From: Flectonema sp. DT1601
Lineage: Eukaryota; Euglenozoa; Diplonemea; Diplonemida; Diplonemidae
Assembly: GCA_964019425.1 (NCBI GenBank)
Contig: OZ025833.1
Coordinates: 682,001 to 746,000, forward strand
Length of the DNA: 64,000 bases
Direction of reading: 5' to 3'
Positions 33,804 through 44,220 of this stretch are shown piece by piece. Each line of letters begins with the position of its first letter. Position 1 is the stretch's first letter. Below the pieces are notes generated by a model. It saw nothing but the letters and a program-made list of their open reading frames with translations, had not been told where the DNA came from and did not search any database. Position numbers and translations under genes: made by a program.

Positions 33804-34975
33804 ATGGCGCGACCAGCTTTTCAAGCACGTGACATGGTCAGTAACCTACCAGGTCAGTGGAGTTCAGGTGCAAAGCAAACGGGTGAGAATACAGTCGGTT
33901 TGGGGATAAGAGAAAACCATGCGAAAGGAGGAAAATGGGATCAGGAAGCATCAGACTGGAAGAGACCGAAATTTGATTTAATGGGAAAAATGCAAGAATG
34001 GGCGAAGTCAAAAGGTTCGAGTATAAATCCACAAAAATACTTCTACATTGAACACCTTGTGGATATGGAAGGTTATCCTTTGGAAGTAAGAAATACGAAA
34101 GTAAATCAAACAGAACATCTAAACCTTCGATTGCTATCAATCGCTGAAGAGCGTAAGTTCTGGAAAGCATTCTTTTATTATGTTCAACAGTATGAATTTG
34201 AAGATCAATCAAACGTCGCTCCAATGAGTGTCAACAGAACAATTGTTATAGAGCATTCTCTTAGAATGTCTGGGATCGCTGCTCCCAAAATCTTATCTGA
34301 TTTTGAAAATCACGGTCTCGACGATGGAATGCTTTCATGTGTATCAGCGAAACAAGAAAACATTTATTCAGGATGTAACTTCGACAATGATATGATGAAT
34401 GTCTTGACTGGTGTTGCCGCTGGTAAGATTCTAACAAGTAGAGGAGCTGGTGCTGAACAAGTTAAATCATTCATTAGTAACGTGACTTCTTTAAAGAGGA
34501 TTAGAATATCATTCGTAAACGACTTTGAAGAACAAAGTGAATCAATAATTTGCGACTTCGATGACATTCCAAACTTCGAAGCGATTCTCGAAAAGTTAGA
34601 TCTCCCTGGTGGTCGGGATGAGTACTATTTTGATGTTCGTAATTTCTACAGCACTCCTGGTAAGATAGTATGTGTTGTTTGTTTATCGATGTCTGACTTT
34701 CAGGGGATCGTCTTATTCTACAAGTTTGTGCAGCATAAGGCAGCTTGGGCTTCCTATTGTTGCGTCCAGTGGAGGGTCTTGAAAAGGGGAAAAAAAACAA
34801 AAAAAAAAAAAAACAGGTTTTCAGTGACTTTGCCTACCAAGACTTCCTTCTGGACTATTTCCTCACAGGTCAGGCGAAGTTTCACGTTCCTATTGGAACT
34901 TCATTGCAGGTGAAGAAGAGAATGACTAAAGAAGAAATGGATGAGAGTACGAGAGGATGGTTTCATGCTATTTAG
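33804..34975 (+). CDS. Unidentified protein, two exons (340 aa)
   Basis: Best model: exons 33804-34667 and 34817-34975 with a 149-nt intron, phase 0, GTATGT...AAAAACAG, giving STPGKI followed by VFSDFAYQDFLLDYF and a stop at 34975. An alternative acceptor at 34703 would need an intron of only 36-44 nt with a T-rich 3' end, unlike the other introns here, and leads to stops or poly-Lys. The protein starts with a polar region (GQWSSGAKQTGEN), then a mixed alpha/beta body. I recognise no family. Possible trans-acceptor near 33778. Confidence 0.65.
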
Positions 34976-35363
34976 AGATCTAAAACAGTATTGTCTTCTA
35001 ACAGATTATGAATCCTGTCATCACTTTTAGAACTCATGTCAGGTAGTTATTCACATCAGACTTAATGTGATAGTTAACTACAGAAGGAGCACGAGGGCTA
35101 TCGATAGTTCTCTTCGTCGTGGATCAGAAAATCAGAGCAGCGTAGAGTTGCTGGATCTTCCGTTCGTTTGTTTTTCTGTTTTTTGAAGATTGTTTTTGTA
35201 TCGTTTTTTTTTTTTTTTTTAGTATTTTTTTCATTCTCTCTCATCCAGTACCTTCATGAGGCTAGGAAGCAGTAGATGAGAATCGATTCTCAGATAGCAG
35301 GTCATTCAAATTTATCTAATTTTTTTTTCCTCCCAGAAAATATTTACACCCCCAACAACAATC
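34976..35363. other. Spacer
   Basis: No coding frame. A T run at about 35203-35220 and TTTTTTCCTCCCAG ending near 35337 (likely SL acceptor of the next small gene). Confidence 0.5.
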
Positions 35364-35597
35364 ATGGTATTCAGTAAACCTGCCTATTCTCCAACTATTG
35401 GATATTATTGTCAAGAAGTGAATGATTTGAGTAAAGAACCAGGTGATGCTCCGCATGACTTATCAATAGGAAGTTGTAGTTCACTCGGATATAATCAATT
35501 AGTTGGTACACTACCTCCTCCGAGTACTGATAAGATATTTGTGAAAGATTGTTCAGAAGTAACGAGATTATCTGGTTTTAAATGTCCTGCTTCTTGA
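35364..35597 (+). CDS. Small hypothetical protein (77 aa)
   Basis: A 77-residue frame directly after a good pyrimidine-AG acceptor (about 35337), rich in Pro/Ser/Tyr with an YSPTIGYYCQE start and four Cys. It resembles the short structural proteins of flagella in style, but no family is recognised. It has its own acceptor and a following acceptor for the next gene, so it is likely a separate transcript. Confidence 0.55.
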   Translation: MVFSKPAYSPTIGYYCQEVNDLSKEPGDAPHDLSIGSCSSLGYNQLVGTLPPPSTDKIFVKDCSEVTRLSGFKCPAS

Positions 35598-35803
35598 GAG
35601 GGTTGTTTCCTCTTTATCAGAAAATGAATAGTTTACACGTCGACACTTGTGGTAATTCCATTCTACACCGAAGGGGAATTGTTAGAGATCTGGTAGTAGG
35701 ATAAAAGTAAATTTCAAATAATCGTTTTTTTTTTTTTTTTTTTTTGAAATTATTTTTTCAACAGGTAGGCAATTACTCGGGGGGAAGGCCTACCCACACA
35801 AAG

Positions 35804-38800
35804 ATGACTAAGTTCAGTAGCATGGAGATACTGGTTGTGAATGCGAAGAGTCTACCTGACTTAGACGGATTTGGTAAGGGTGACACTGACGCGTATTGTA
35901 CAATTGAAATCGATGGAATGCCAAAACAAAAAACAAAAACGATAGATAACAATCTAAACCCCCAATGGGATCACAAAGCCACTTATGACATGGCAGGTAA
36001 GACTCCTCCGATGATCGCTGTCTTCACTGTCTCTGACGAAGACACAATATCTGATGAAGTGGCTGGCATAGGAGAGCTTAATATCACTCCAGAACTACTA
36101 CTGGAGGCTGCTACTGAATCTCAGAAAATGACAATAAAATTAAAAGATCAAAAAGGATCTGCCAACGGAGCCCTACTCCAAATTCAACTATCGTCTAAGA
36201 AAGCAATCGAACCAAAGCCAACCGCGACAGCGACAGGAGCAGGAGGTTCTTCTGAGGTTGTGAAACCTGTTTTTAAATTACCCGCAAACTTTACTTGTCC
36301 AGACACACTTGTTGTTACTATTTGTAATTGTATTGATTTGATTGACGCTGATGGTTTTGGTAAAGGAGATTCCGATCCGTATGTTGAAATATCTCTAAAT
36401 GGAGGTACTGCTACTAAGACTGCTGTGGTTGATGGTTCCCTCCGACCACAATGGAATCATCAAGAAAAGTATAAATTAAAATCGAAAATGGATCACACCC
36501 TCTCACTAACTGTTTGGGACTCTGACGTAACAGGTAGTGATTACTTGGGTTCAGCAATTTTTAAAATCACTCCCGAAATAATCCACACCGCGGCAACAAC
36601 AGGAACAGCAGTCACCCTTGATAAATACTTAACAGGTAACGAACAGAACACTGATTTCGCACAAAAACACGGAGGAGCCAACAAACAAGGTAAAATATTT
36701 ATTTCAATAGGAACGATGAGTGCCATCGCTCCGGCTTCTGGAACTGAGAAAACAGCATCACAAAAAGCTGACGAAAAGATTAAATTAGATAAACTAAAAG
36801 CATCAGGAACCATCCCAGATATACTAAACATAATGATACTAAGTGCTAAAGGATTAGCTGACATGGATACAATTGGGACTTCAGATCCTTATTGTGTTGT
36901 TACTGCAACAGGTGGTATCGCTGAACAACAAACTCCCGTAATCGATGGAACGCTAAGCCCCACTTGGAATCACAAGATGTCATTTGATATTCCGGTTTCA
37001 ACTTCTGGTTTCACTCCAATCGATTTCTCTTTTTCTGTTAACGATTCTGACGTCAGAGGATTCGATCTCCTCGGCACGGCGAAGCTCCGACTCACAGAAT
37101 TACTCCTTTACACCGTCTTCGCTGATAAAAAACAATATTCCCTTCCTCTGGTTCAACCAGAAGGTGCAACAACTGAAACTGGAGCAGAACTCTATTTATC
37201 TTTATCATCAATGAGGAGCGGAGGTGGTCAACAAGAAGACAAAACACCAATAGTAGGGCCCTGCCCTGATATGATGGAAATATGTGTTGAGCGTGCAGTA
37301 GATCTTATTGATAGAGATAGTTTTGGTGAGTCAGATCCATTTGTAATTGTTTCTGTTGAAGGTCACGAAGATCAGCAGACTCCTGTTATTGATGGTCAGC
37401 TATCTCCTGAATGGAATCACAAATTACTTTATCAGTTGAAAGGAAAAGACAATAATCCGATAACCTTCAGAGTTGAGGATTCTGATCCAGTCGGAAGTGA
37501 GTTTCTCGGATTCTGTGAAGCTGTAGTCACTCCTCAGATGATTCGTCGAAGTGTAAAAAAACCTCAAAAACTTGCGTTAAAATTAAAACCAAGACCTGGA
37601 AATGAATCTGACTCAACTTGGTTATCAAAATTAAAATCAAAAGAAATTGGAAGACTGTTTGTAAGCGTCACTGCAGTTCCGAAAGCTCCTTCGACTAAAT
37701 CAGGAAAGCCAAAATGGATTTACATCACCATGAAGAACGCAACTGGTCTGGCTGATAGAGATCTCATTGGTGGAAGTGATCCATATGTTTACTTAGAGAT
37801 TGAAGGACAGAAATCACAACAAACACCTGAGTCTTCTGGTTCTGAACCAGAATGGAATCACGAAATAAAAACAGAAGTTTGCAAAGGAGAAGTAGTAAGT
37901 CTCACTGTTTACGATTCTGACACCACTGGGATGGGTGATTTCCTTGGTCATGCTTCCATTCAAGTAACAGATGCCATACTGGCTTCAGACTCTAAACACA
38001 CTTTACAACTAAAGCCCAGACTCGGTAACAAATCCGACGCCAAGTTTGCAAAAAAACAAAATGACAACCTTGGGAGGTTATTCGTTAGCATCGCAGTCAG
38101 TACTGGTGACAAGCCTGTTGTCGCTGTTAAGAAACCAGTTCCAAAACCTGTCGTTAGAGAGATGCCAAAACCTGTTCCAAAACCGACCCCAAAACCGATT
38201 CCTAAAAAAGTAATAAAAGCACCAATAGAACCTCCTCCAGTAGTAAAGAAACCCATCGCGGTACCACTTGACCCGATACCTGTTAGACAGCCTGAACCTG
38301 AACCTGAATATGAACCTGAATATGAACCAGAACCGCAACCAATTCAAAATCCACCAGCGGGACTTCCTTTACATGCGGAAGAGTCTGAAGCCTTGAAAGA
38401 GTTACTAGTCATCAGTCCAGTCATCAGATCAAAGGCTGCCCTTCTCGTTGGTGATGAATGGAAGATGTGGTCCTGGAGACAACGTCTTGTTGTTGCTCAG
38501 CAAATAGCAGGAGAAACAAGAAATGTTGAAAGAAGAGATCGAGAGATGGCTCAAGGTCAGGCTCACATGACAGCTCCTCTTAGAACTCATTACGTTGGTA
38601 GGAATACCGACTACAGTATTTCTGGTGGAAGAGACTTCCTTCCAAATTATCAAAATCATCAACAAGGCAATCACTCATCTGTAATAAGTGATCAACGACC
38701 AACAAGAATGCAAGATTTGTTTAGAGACAGAAAACGACAGGCAATGCAAGACCTCGAAGACGAGCGGTCATTCCGTCAAAAGAATGAAGTCAGACAATAC

Positions 38801-39094
38801 GAACATCAATATAATAATTATCCAACAGCTACTCGTTCTCAACCTCAACAATCACCAAATATTAATGTACATGCTGGTGCTCCTCTACTACGTGATAATT
38901 ACTACTCAGAGATGAGTGGAGTTGGTGGGACTGTTCGACCTCAGAGTTCTTCATATCAAACTAATTCAAATATTGGATTGTTATCAAATAATTATCGAGC
39001 TGGTACTCAGTCTCCTTCACGAGATCGATGGTGGAATCATTCCGCTGAATATCAACAACAACAACATAATCATCATCCTGGGCAACGTCGGTAA
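35804..39094 (+). CDS. Five-C2-domain protein with Pro-rich linker (1096 aa)
   Basis: Five C2 domains in series at about 8-130, 185-310, 345-470, 500-620 and 640-770. Each has the calcium-binding loop 1 pattern (DGFGKGDTDAY, DADGFGKGDSDPY, DMDTIGTSDPY, DRDSFGESDPF, DRDLIGGSDPY) and the conserved PxWNH. After them comes a PKPVPKP/PEPEPEYEPE linker and a long polar Gln/Asn/Arg-rich tail. No membrane segment is seen, so membrane contact would be through calcium-dependent lipid binding. The start is at 35804 rather than 35744 because the SL acceptor (TTTTTTCAACAG) ends at 35764, inside the longer frame. Confidence 0.9.
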   Translation: MTKFSSMEILVVNAKSLPDLDGFGKGDTDAYCTIEIDGMPKQKTKTIDNNLNPQWDHKATYDMAGKTPPMIAVFTVSDEDTISDEVAGIGELNITPELLLEAATESQKMTIKLKDQKGSANGALLQIQLSSKKAIEPKPTATATGAGGSSEVVKPVFKLPANFTCPDTLVVTICNCIDLIDADGFGKGDSDPYVEISLNGGTATKTAVVDGSLRPQWNHQEKYKLKSKMDHTLSLTVWDSDVTGSDYLGSAIFKITPEIIHTAATTGTAVTLDKYLTGNEQNTDFAQKHGGANKQGKIFISIGTMSAIAPASGTEKTASQKADEKIKLDKLKASGTIPDILNIMILSAKGLADMDTIGTSDPYCVVTATGGIAEQQTPVIDGTLSPTWNHKMSFDIPVSTSGFTPIDFSFSVNDSDVRGFDLLGTAKLRLTELLLYTVFADKKQYSLPLVQPEGATTETGAELYLSLSSMRSGGGQQEDKTPIVGPCPDMMEICVERAVDLIDRDSFGESDPFVIVSVEGHEDQQTPVIDGQLSPEWNHKLLYQLKGKDNNPITFRVEDSDPVGSEFLGFCEAVVTPQMIRRSVKKPQKLALKLKPRPGNESDSTWLSKLKSKEIGRLFVSVTAVPKAPSTKSGKPKWIYITMKNATGLADRDLIGGSDPYVYLEIEGQKSQQTPESSGSEPEWNHEIKTEVCKGEVVSLTVYDSDTTGMGDFLGHASIQVTDAILASDSKHTLQLKPRLGNKSDAKFAKKQNDNLGRLFVSIAVSTGDKPVVAVKKPVPKPVVREMPKPVPKPTPKPIPKKVIKAPIEPPPVVKKPIAVPLDPIPVRQPEPEPEYEPEYEPEPQPIQNPPAGLPLHAEESEALKELLVISPVIRSKAALLVGDEWKMWSWRQRLVVAQQIAGETRNVERRDREMAQGQAHMTAPLRTHYVGRNTDYSISGGRDFLPNYQNHQQGNHSSVISDQRPTRMQDLFRDRKRQAMQDLEDERSFRQKNEVRQYEHQYNNYPTATRSQPQQSPNINVHAGAPLLRDNYYSEMSGVGGTVRPQSSSYQTNSNIGLLSNNYRAGTQSPSRDRWWNHSAEYQQQQHNHHPGQRR

Positions 39095-39655
39095 GATATA
39101 ATTAGTATTGTTCTGCTTTGTATTTGTAGTTTTGATCTCGTTTTTTTTTTCTTCTTCTTTTTTGTATATCCTCCTTAAGCAAGTTCAGTCAATCGTGAGG
39201 TAATCTCTTGTATCTTTTTTTTTTTTTTTCACTCGCACCTTTTTTTTTTTTTTTAAAAAATTAGTTTTTTTTTTATTTTTTATATTATTTTCTTGTCTTC
39301 ACGTTGCTGTAGTTTTGTATTTAAATAAGGAAAAAAGGCATCTTTTTTGTTTCTTGAATTGAGGGGATTTTTTTTTCTTTTTTTTTTTTTCATTTTAAAT
39401 TCATTTCTCACGACCTCTCCAGCCCAACATATATAATATGCTGGCGCCTAACGATCCTTCGGTCTCGCTTCATGTTCAAGGGATGAAGCCGGAGGTGACA
39501 GAAAAATTACCACAGGGATAACTGGCTTGTGGCAGCCAAGCTGTGTTCCTGAACTGTCTTAATTCAATCGGTGCTTCTGTTGATGGTTATGTCAGTGATG
39601 GATACCTTTATCACATTTCACAGTTAACAAAAAAAAAAAAAAAAAGAATCGCAAG
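39095..39655. other. Spacer holding an LSU rRNA fragment
   Basis: T-rich spacer. Its middle (39446-39540) is a fragment of large-subunit rRNA, preceded by a small hairpin (CCAG/CTGG plus CATAT/ATATG at 39419-39444). TTTCACAG near 39623 is a plausible acceptor for the next gene, followed by a poly(A) leader. Confidence 0.6.
39446..39540 (+). rRNA. Isolated large-subunit rRNA fragment (domain V)
   Basis: About 95 nt matching the peptidyl-transferase region of eukaryotic cytosolic LSU rRNA: CCTAACGATCCTTC, then a GGAGGTGACAGAAAA segment, then TTACCACAGGGATAACTGGC and TTGTGGCAGCCAAG. Homology stops sharply at both ends (after GCCAAG the expected CGTTCATAGCGACG is missing). It is in sense orientation and not part of an rDNA unit, so it is most likely an inserted pseudo-fragment. 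Confidence 0.85.
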
Positions 39656-40324
39656 ATGGTCGCAAAAGGAAAGTCAGAGAAAGAAAGAGGAGGCATTCTC
39701 GGATTGATTGTAAGTCTTCCATGGATTGCTGTGAAGGCTTGTGCGCTATTCGTGTTATTAATATTTGTACAAATCTTTATCGGAAGCACTCTGTGTGCAG
39801 TGTATGTATTCTATTCTACTTCAAGTAGGTTTGATCCCAAACAATAATAAACAAACAAGCAAACAAACAAACAAACAAACAAACAAACAAACAAACAAAC
39901 AAACAAACAAACAAACAAACAAACAAACAAACAAACAAACAAACAAACAAACAAACAAACAAACAAACAAACAAACAAACAAACAAACAAACAAACAAAC
40001 AAACAAACAAACAAACAAACAAACAAACAAACAAACAAACAAACAAACAAACAAACAAACAAACAAACAAACAAACAAACAAACAAACAAACAAACAAAC
40101 AAACAAACAAACAAACAAACAAACAAACAAACAAACAAACAAACAAACAAACAAACAAACAAACAAACAAACAAACAAACAAACAAACAAACAAACAAAC
40201 AAACAGTGAAGCAGCAGAAGGATTCCTCTTTGAAGAAGGCGACAGTATTCAGATCGCATGGGATCTGATGGCGAAATGCACAGCCGGTATGCACCCAGGA
40301 ATCTGGTCTTGGGTTCTTTGGTAA
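39656..40324 (+). CDS. Small membrane protein with microsatellite-filled intron (96 aa)
   Basis: Exons 39656-39828 and 40207-40324 join in phase 2 (AG|T) to give ...VFYSTSSSEAAEGFLFEEGD... and a stop at 40322. The 378-nt intron is GTTTGA...AAACAG and almost all (AAAC)n. A basic N-terminus is followed by a hydrophobic stretch of about 40 residues (LGLIVSLPWIAVKACALFVL and beyond), one long or two short membrane helices, then an acidic tail. A variant using the strong donor GTAAGT at 40321 and the acceptor at 40377 would replace the last residue with a 15-residue tail (stop at 40421). Family unknown. Confidence 0.7.
39842..40205 (+). repeat. (AAAC)n microsatellite, about 90 units
   Basis: An almost uninterrupted AAAC tetranucleotide array of about 360 nt, with one early variant (AAGC). 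It lies wholly inside the intron of the small membrane protein and supplies the acceptor context AAACAG. It is open in three frames on the minus strand and one on the plus strand, none of which is a real gene. Confidence 0.97.
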
Positions 40325-40858
40325 GTCAACACCAACATCTGTTGAACTGTTTCATGTTCGATTCCCTACACCTGCAGTGAATGGAGTCAGATTACCGATA
40401 ACAAACAGACAGTTTATGATTAAACTACACGCAGTTCTGTAGTGTTGGTAGTAATCAACACACTTAGTGAGCTGCTGTACACACTTCTCGGTACGTAATA
40501 TTGTTAGTTTTGTTAACCTGCTACAGGAGAGTGAGAGACGATGAGGGGGAAGGTTAACCAATCGGAAAAAAAACAAGAAAAAGAAAAATATTTTATTTAA
40601 CTCACCTGTTGTTGAAAACTTCCCTCTCCCCTATCTGCATCTCTCAACATGGTGACTGCACGTGTTCTTATTGTTGGTTTTTTTCTTTTTTGAGAGAATC
40701 CTTCTATTTTGTTTGTTTTATTAAAAAGTTACATCACAACATGAAAGCAGCGAGTAACGAGTGGCAACCTCATTAACTTCACAATTCCAATATTTTATTA
40801 TTTTATTATTTTATTATCACAATCAGGTTTTACTAAAGAGAGTAGCCGCACTAATAAA
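40325..40858. other. Spacer before PSMG3
   Basis: It may contain an optional last exon of the preceding gene (40378-40423). Otherwise no coding signal. A TTTTATTA repeat near 40796-40815 leads to the acceptor CACAATCAG at 40826. Confidence 0.5.
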
Positions 40859-41382
40859 ATGGAATCTGCTCAGCCTTCAACCGGAAACAGCTACGGTATG
40901 TCTTCATGACTTAGTATGAAGGAAGAAAATTAAAAATAAAGGAAAATTAAAAAACACAAAAACCAGTTGACAAAGCGATTCATAATATCGAACAAGAGAG
41001 AGAAGAACTGAAGAAAGCGATTCGTTCCAAGGTTGGAAAGGGTACAGTCTGTGGTAGTGATGTTGATGTGGTGATTCAGTCCTTCGCAAACTGTTACATG
41101 ATCACCGTCACGATGCTTCCTGTTGCTGGAACAATAGTCGAGTGCTCAAGTGATGGTATGAAAGAAGACCCTTCAGGTACCTACAGTGTTAACACTTTGT
41201 TGGGATCAGAATCTCCACTCGGACAGGTCGTAGGTCGTCAGCTCATCGAAGAAACATCAAAAGTGTCTTCAAAAAAAATAATTCTATACTTCGGTATGAA
41301 GAAAGACCTTCTTGATGGTGAAAACACCAACACTGCAATTAGAGAAACTCTTGAGGCGATTAGAAAATATAAAATGTGGTGA
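40859..41382 (+). CDS. PSMG3: Proteasome assembly chaperone 3-like protein (150 aa)
   Basis: Exons 40859-40895 and 40967-41382. Intron 71 nt, phase 1, GTATGT...AAAACCAG. After a short helix the protein matches PSMG3/PAC3: GTVCGSDVDVVIQSFANCYM (opening strands), MLPVAGTIVECSSD, NTLLGSESPLGQVVGRQLIE (LLGxxEPLxxVxAxxL in the family) and the final ALEAIR/KYKMW-type helix ending in Trp. PAC3 pairs with PAC4 to guide alpha-ring assembly of the 20S proteasome. Length agrees with the family (about 120 aa plus an N-terminal extension). Confidence 0.75.
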
Positions 41383-41795
41383 TGACTAATCTCAACCAGA
41401 GAGACACCAACTTCACAAGTGTGTGAATGAAGTAAATCTTCAGTCACATTCAGTAGTCTGACTTAATAACCAAAGTCAGCCTCTCTCTTTGATAATTTAT
41501 TGAACTGTTTGTCGGAAGTCATCTTCCGTTAGAGTTTCTGTTCTGTTGCTGCCTGCACAGGATATTTAATCCTCGACTTTGGTAGTTAATCAAATGTGTT
41601 CCTTTTAATTAGTTATTTTTGTTTTACAGACATCCGGGATGCGAATAATACTACGAATTGGTATTAGTCAGGTCACCGTACCCTCCAATATGATCATATC
41701 GAACTACCTGTTAGCCTCCTTCTGCTGATAGTTTTTGATCAATACTTTTACCCCCCTTTTCAGGCATCTGATTCTGAAAAGAACTCTCTTGTCAA
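41383..41795. other. Spacer before DRC1
   Basis: Nothing coding recognised. It ends with TTACCCCCCTTTTCAG at 41763, a strong trans-acceptor. Confidence 0.5.
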
Positions 41796-43811
41796 ATGGA
41801 ACGCCCGAATAGTGCGGACCACACAACTCTGAATGCCAAACAGAGGATTGAACAACGGAGAAGTAAACTCGATGCTGCAATAATAGCAAAGAAAGCAGGG
41901 ACTGAAGAGGGAGGAGTAGTGAAGGAAGCAGAACCACAATTGGGAGAAGGAGAAGAACAGATAAGAAGAAGTCGTAAAAATATCGAAGACTTGAAAATGA
42001 AAGCCGCAGAAGAAGTAACCCGCTTCCGAGTCAGTACTGATGTCGATGAGTCAGAGCGAAGAGTTCACGAAAACACTCGCTACAGAGAACGACTTCAGTC
42101 ACAGGCAGATGAAGCATCCAGTTCATCACGCAGAGATAGTTCTGTTCTTTTAAAATGGAATTCGTTGTTTAAGAAAACCGTTCCACAAGATCTACTCGAA
42201 GCAATCAATAAACAAAAGGAAGCCTGTTCAAAGATAATATCAAGTAAAGACAGACTAATTGCAGACTTAAAAGAAGAATTGAAAATGAAAGATGAGATTT
42301 ACGTAAAAAGTTTAAAAGAACAAGCGAATGCGATTGACAACCTAATTCAAACAATGCATGGAAGGACTAGAGATATGATCGAAAGATACGCTGATGAGTT
42401 GGAATCTATTGAAGCTTCGTTCATGAATGAAAGAAAGGAGCTTCTAAACAAACAACAAGGAGAGATTGATTCATTAACTGAACGTCGGAGAAATATTGAA
42501 GATCAATACATGAAAAGGAGACAAGAAAAAGTTGAGGATTGGCAACAACGGCTACACGAAATTCATGAAACCTACGGAGAGTATTATAATAAATTAAAAT
42601 GTCAATTGCAAACTGAAATTCAAGGATTGGAACAACAACTCGAAGAGATGAGAGCCTTGTACCAACTAAACGCTGAAAAACTAAACTACAACCTCCAAGT
42701 ACTATCTGAACGTGTTAAAGAAAACGATAAAGCCATCGCAACTCATAAACGAAAACTCGCTCGTTTGCAAGATGTCCTATCAGGATTGATCACAAAGTAC
42801 GCCGACACAGATAAAAGATTCCGCCAAGAAAATAATATCCTAACGGAGTCATACAGACGCATAACAGAACAATATAAAGACCTCCAATTGAAGTTTCAAT
42901 ATTTCGAAAAAGCAGACACAGAAAAATACAAACAAGTCTGGGCGATGAATGAAGAAGAAGCAATGCAGTTGGTAAACCAGTGTCTGGTCGCTGATAAAAT
43001 ATTATTTGAACAACAACTGGGAGTTGAATGGAAGCCACCTGATCTAAACTTCTGGCAAGAAGAAGACATCGAGCACAATGGCGATCACGAGGAAGATGAA
43101 GTACCTGAAGACACCAGCGATAAAGAACTTTCCGACACGGCTCTCAGTATGTTTGAAGTGTTGAAATCTGAATGTGGATTCCTTGTGGAAGACAGAGTTA
43201 AGAAGACTCACACGATGCTGAATGAGGCGAAAGATGCAAAAGTTGACAACATGAGACTCGAATCAATATTCAAAGCTCTCGGAGTTAAATCAAAAACAGA
43301 CATCGTAAAGATGTTAAACCACTTCACTGTTCCTGGATCAGAAGAATCTGGTGAAGCTGAATTAATATCACCTCAAGATTGTATAAAAGCGTTGAACGCT
43401 TTCGTAGATCAACAAAACAAGAATGCATGTTTAGTCACCAGTAAGAAACATCAACAAGCATCACAAGAACAACGTATCCGTCAAAGAAGACGACGAGAAG
43501 AAAAAGAATTTTGGATTCGAATGGGTGGGATCATTCCTGAGTCTCATCACAGAATCTCAACAGCTCTTGAAAACGGTCTTGAGAAGTATTTAACAATTCT
43601 ACAGGATCGTACCGTCTTGATTGATGAGACTGATGCCATTCGACAGCAGAATGATGAACTACGAGCCCTTCTCAATACTTACATGCAATCAAAGATCAAC
43701 GAAGAGTTATTTCATCCTCCTCAGTTGACTGTTGCAAGCGGACCTCAAAACAGCCATCCTGGTCATCATAATTCTCAAAACATGGGTTCGTCAATCCCAC
43801 CACCTCGATGA
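41796..43811 (+). CDS. DRC1: Dynein regulatory complex subunit 1 (671 aa)
   Basis: A long coiled-coil protein of the nexin-dynein regulatory complex of motile axonemes. Recognised by the conserved central block KQVWAMNEEEAMQLVNQCLV followed by ADKILFEQQLGVEW (about 385-425), the later SECGFLVEDRV and LRLESIFKALGV-type region (about 455-510), and the C-terminal block EFWIRMGGIIPESHHRI ... LRALLNTYMQSKINEELFHPP. Coiled coil runs from about 50 to 370. Length fits DRC1 (about 700 aa). Its presence shows a motile 9+2 flagellum. No intron; acceptor AG at 41762-41763. Confidence 0.95.
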   Translation: MERPNSADHTTLNAKQRIEQRRSKLDAAIIAKKAGTEEGGVVKEAEPQLGEGEEQIRRSRKNIEDLKMKAAEEVTRFRVSTDVDESERRVHENTRYRERLQSQADEASSSSRRDSSVLLKWNSLFKKTVPQDLLEAINKQKEACSKIISSKDRLIADLKEELKMKDEIYVKSLKEQANAIDNLIQTMHGRTRDMIERYADELESIEASFMNERKELLNKQQGEIDSLTERRRNIEDQYMKRRQEKVEDWQQRLHEIHETYGEYYNKLKCQLQTEIQGLEQQLEEMRALYQLNAEKLNYNLQVLSERVKENDKAIATHKRKLARLQDVLSGLITKYADTDKRFRQENNILTESYRRITEQYKDLQLKFQYFEKADTEKYKQVWAMNEEEAMQLVNQCLVADKILFEQQLGVEWKPPDLNFWQEEDIEHNGDHEEDEVPEDTSDKELSDTALSMFEVLKSECGFLVEDRVKKTHTMLNEAKDAKVDNMRLESIFKALGVKSKTDIVKMLNHFTVPGSEESGEAELISPQDCIKALNAFVDQQNKNACLVTSKKHQQASQEQRIRQRRRREEKEFWIRMGGIIPESHHRISTALENGLEKYLTILQDRTVLIDETDAIRQQNDELRALLNTYMQSKINEELFHPPQLTVASGPQNSHPGHHNSQNMGSSIPPPR

Positions 43812-44220
43812 TGAGAATACGTTCGTTGGTTACACAGCCTTGAAAGCTTTTTATAGTCGAGATAGGTAAGCAGGGGAAGGGTAATATCTGCCGGCAGGGT
43901 GGACAAAAAAAAGTTAGTTCAGTTTTTTTTCTAAATTATTATTATTTTTTTTTTTTTACCTAGAAGACTCAGAAGTAAGACGAGGAAACAAAAAAGAAAA
44001 AAAAAAAAAAAAAAAAAAAGATACGTTTGTGTATAAATATTTTCGCTCTCCGAAAAACATATTTTCTGTAGAAATAATTTAGAAGGAGTTCATAAATACT
44101 CAGCAATCCAGGTTATTGAAAATAACAACCATCTGTAAAGAACGGGCAAACATCATAATTACTCACTCTGTCAACACTCAGGTTTATCAAGTCTATATAG
44201 TCTTTTTGTTTATATATAAA
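43812..44220. other. Spacer
   Basis: A/T homopolymers (for example 44000-44019). No coding signal. TCAACACTCAG near 44181 may be the next gene's acceptor. Confidence 0.5.

Noticed and set aside
34660-34703. Short 36-44-nt intron in the unidentified gene at 33804
   Set aside because: Too short, T-rich acceptor unlike the other introns, and it leads to a stop or a poly-Lys read-through. The 149-nt intron fits the rule and frame.
39811-40294. Long frames (127-167 aa) on both strands through the AAAC array
   Set aside because: They translate only the tetranucleotide repeat (KQTN or FVCL). The array lies in an intron.
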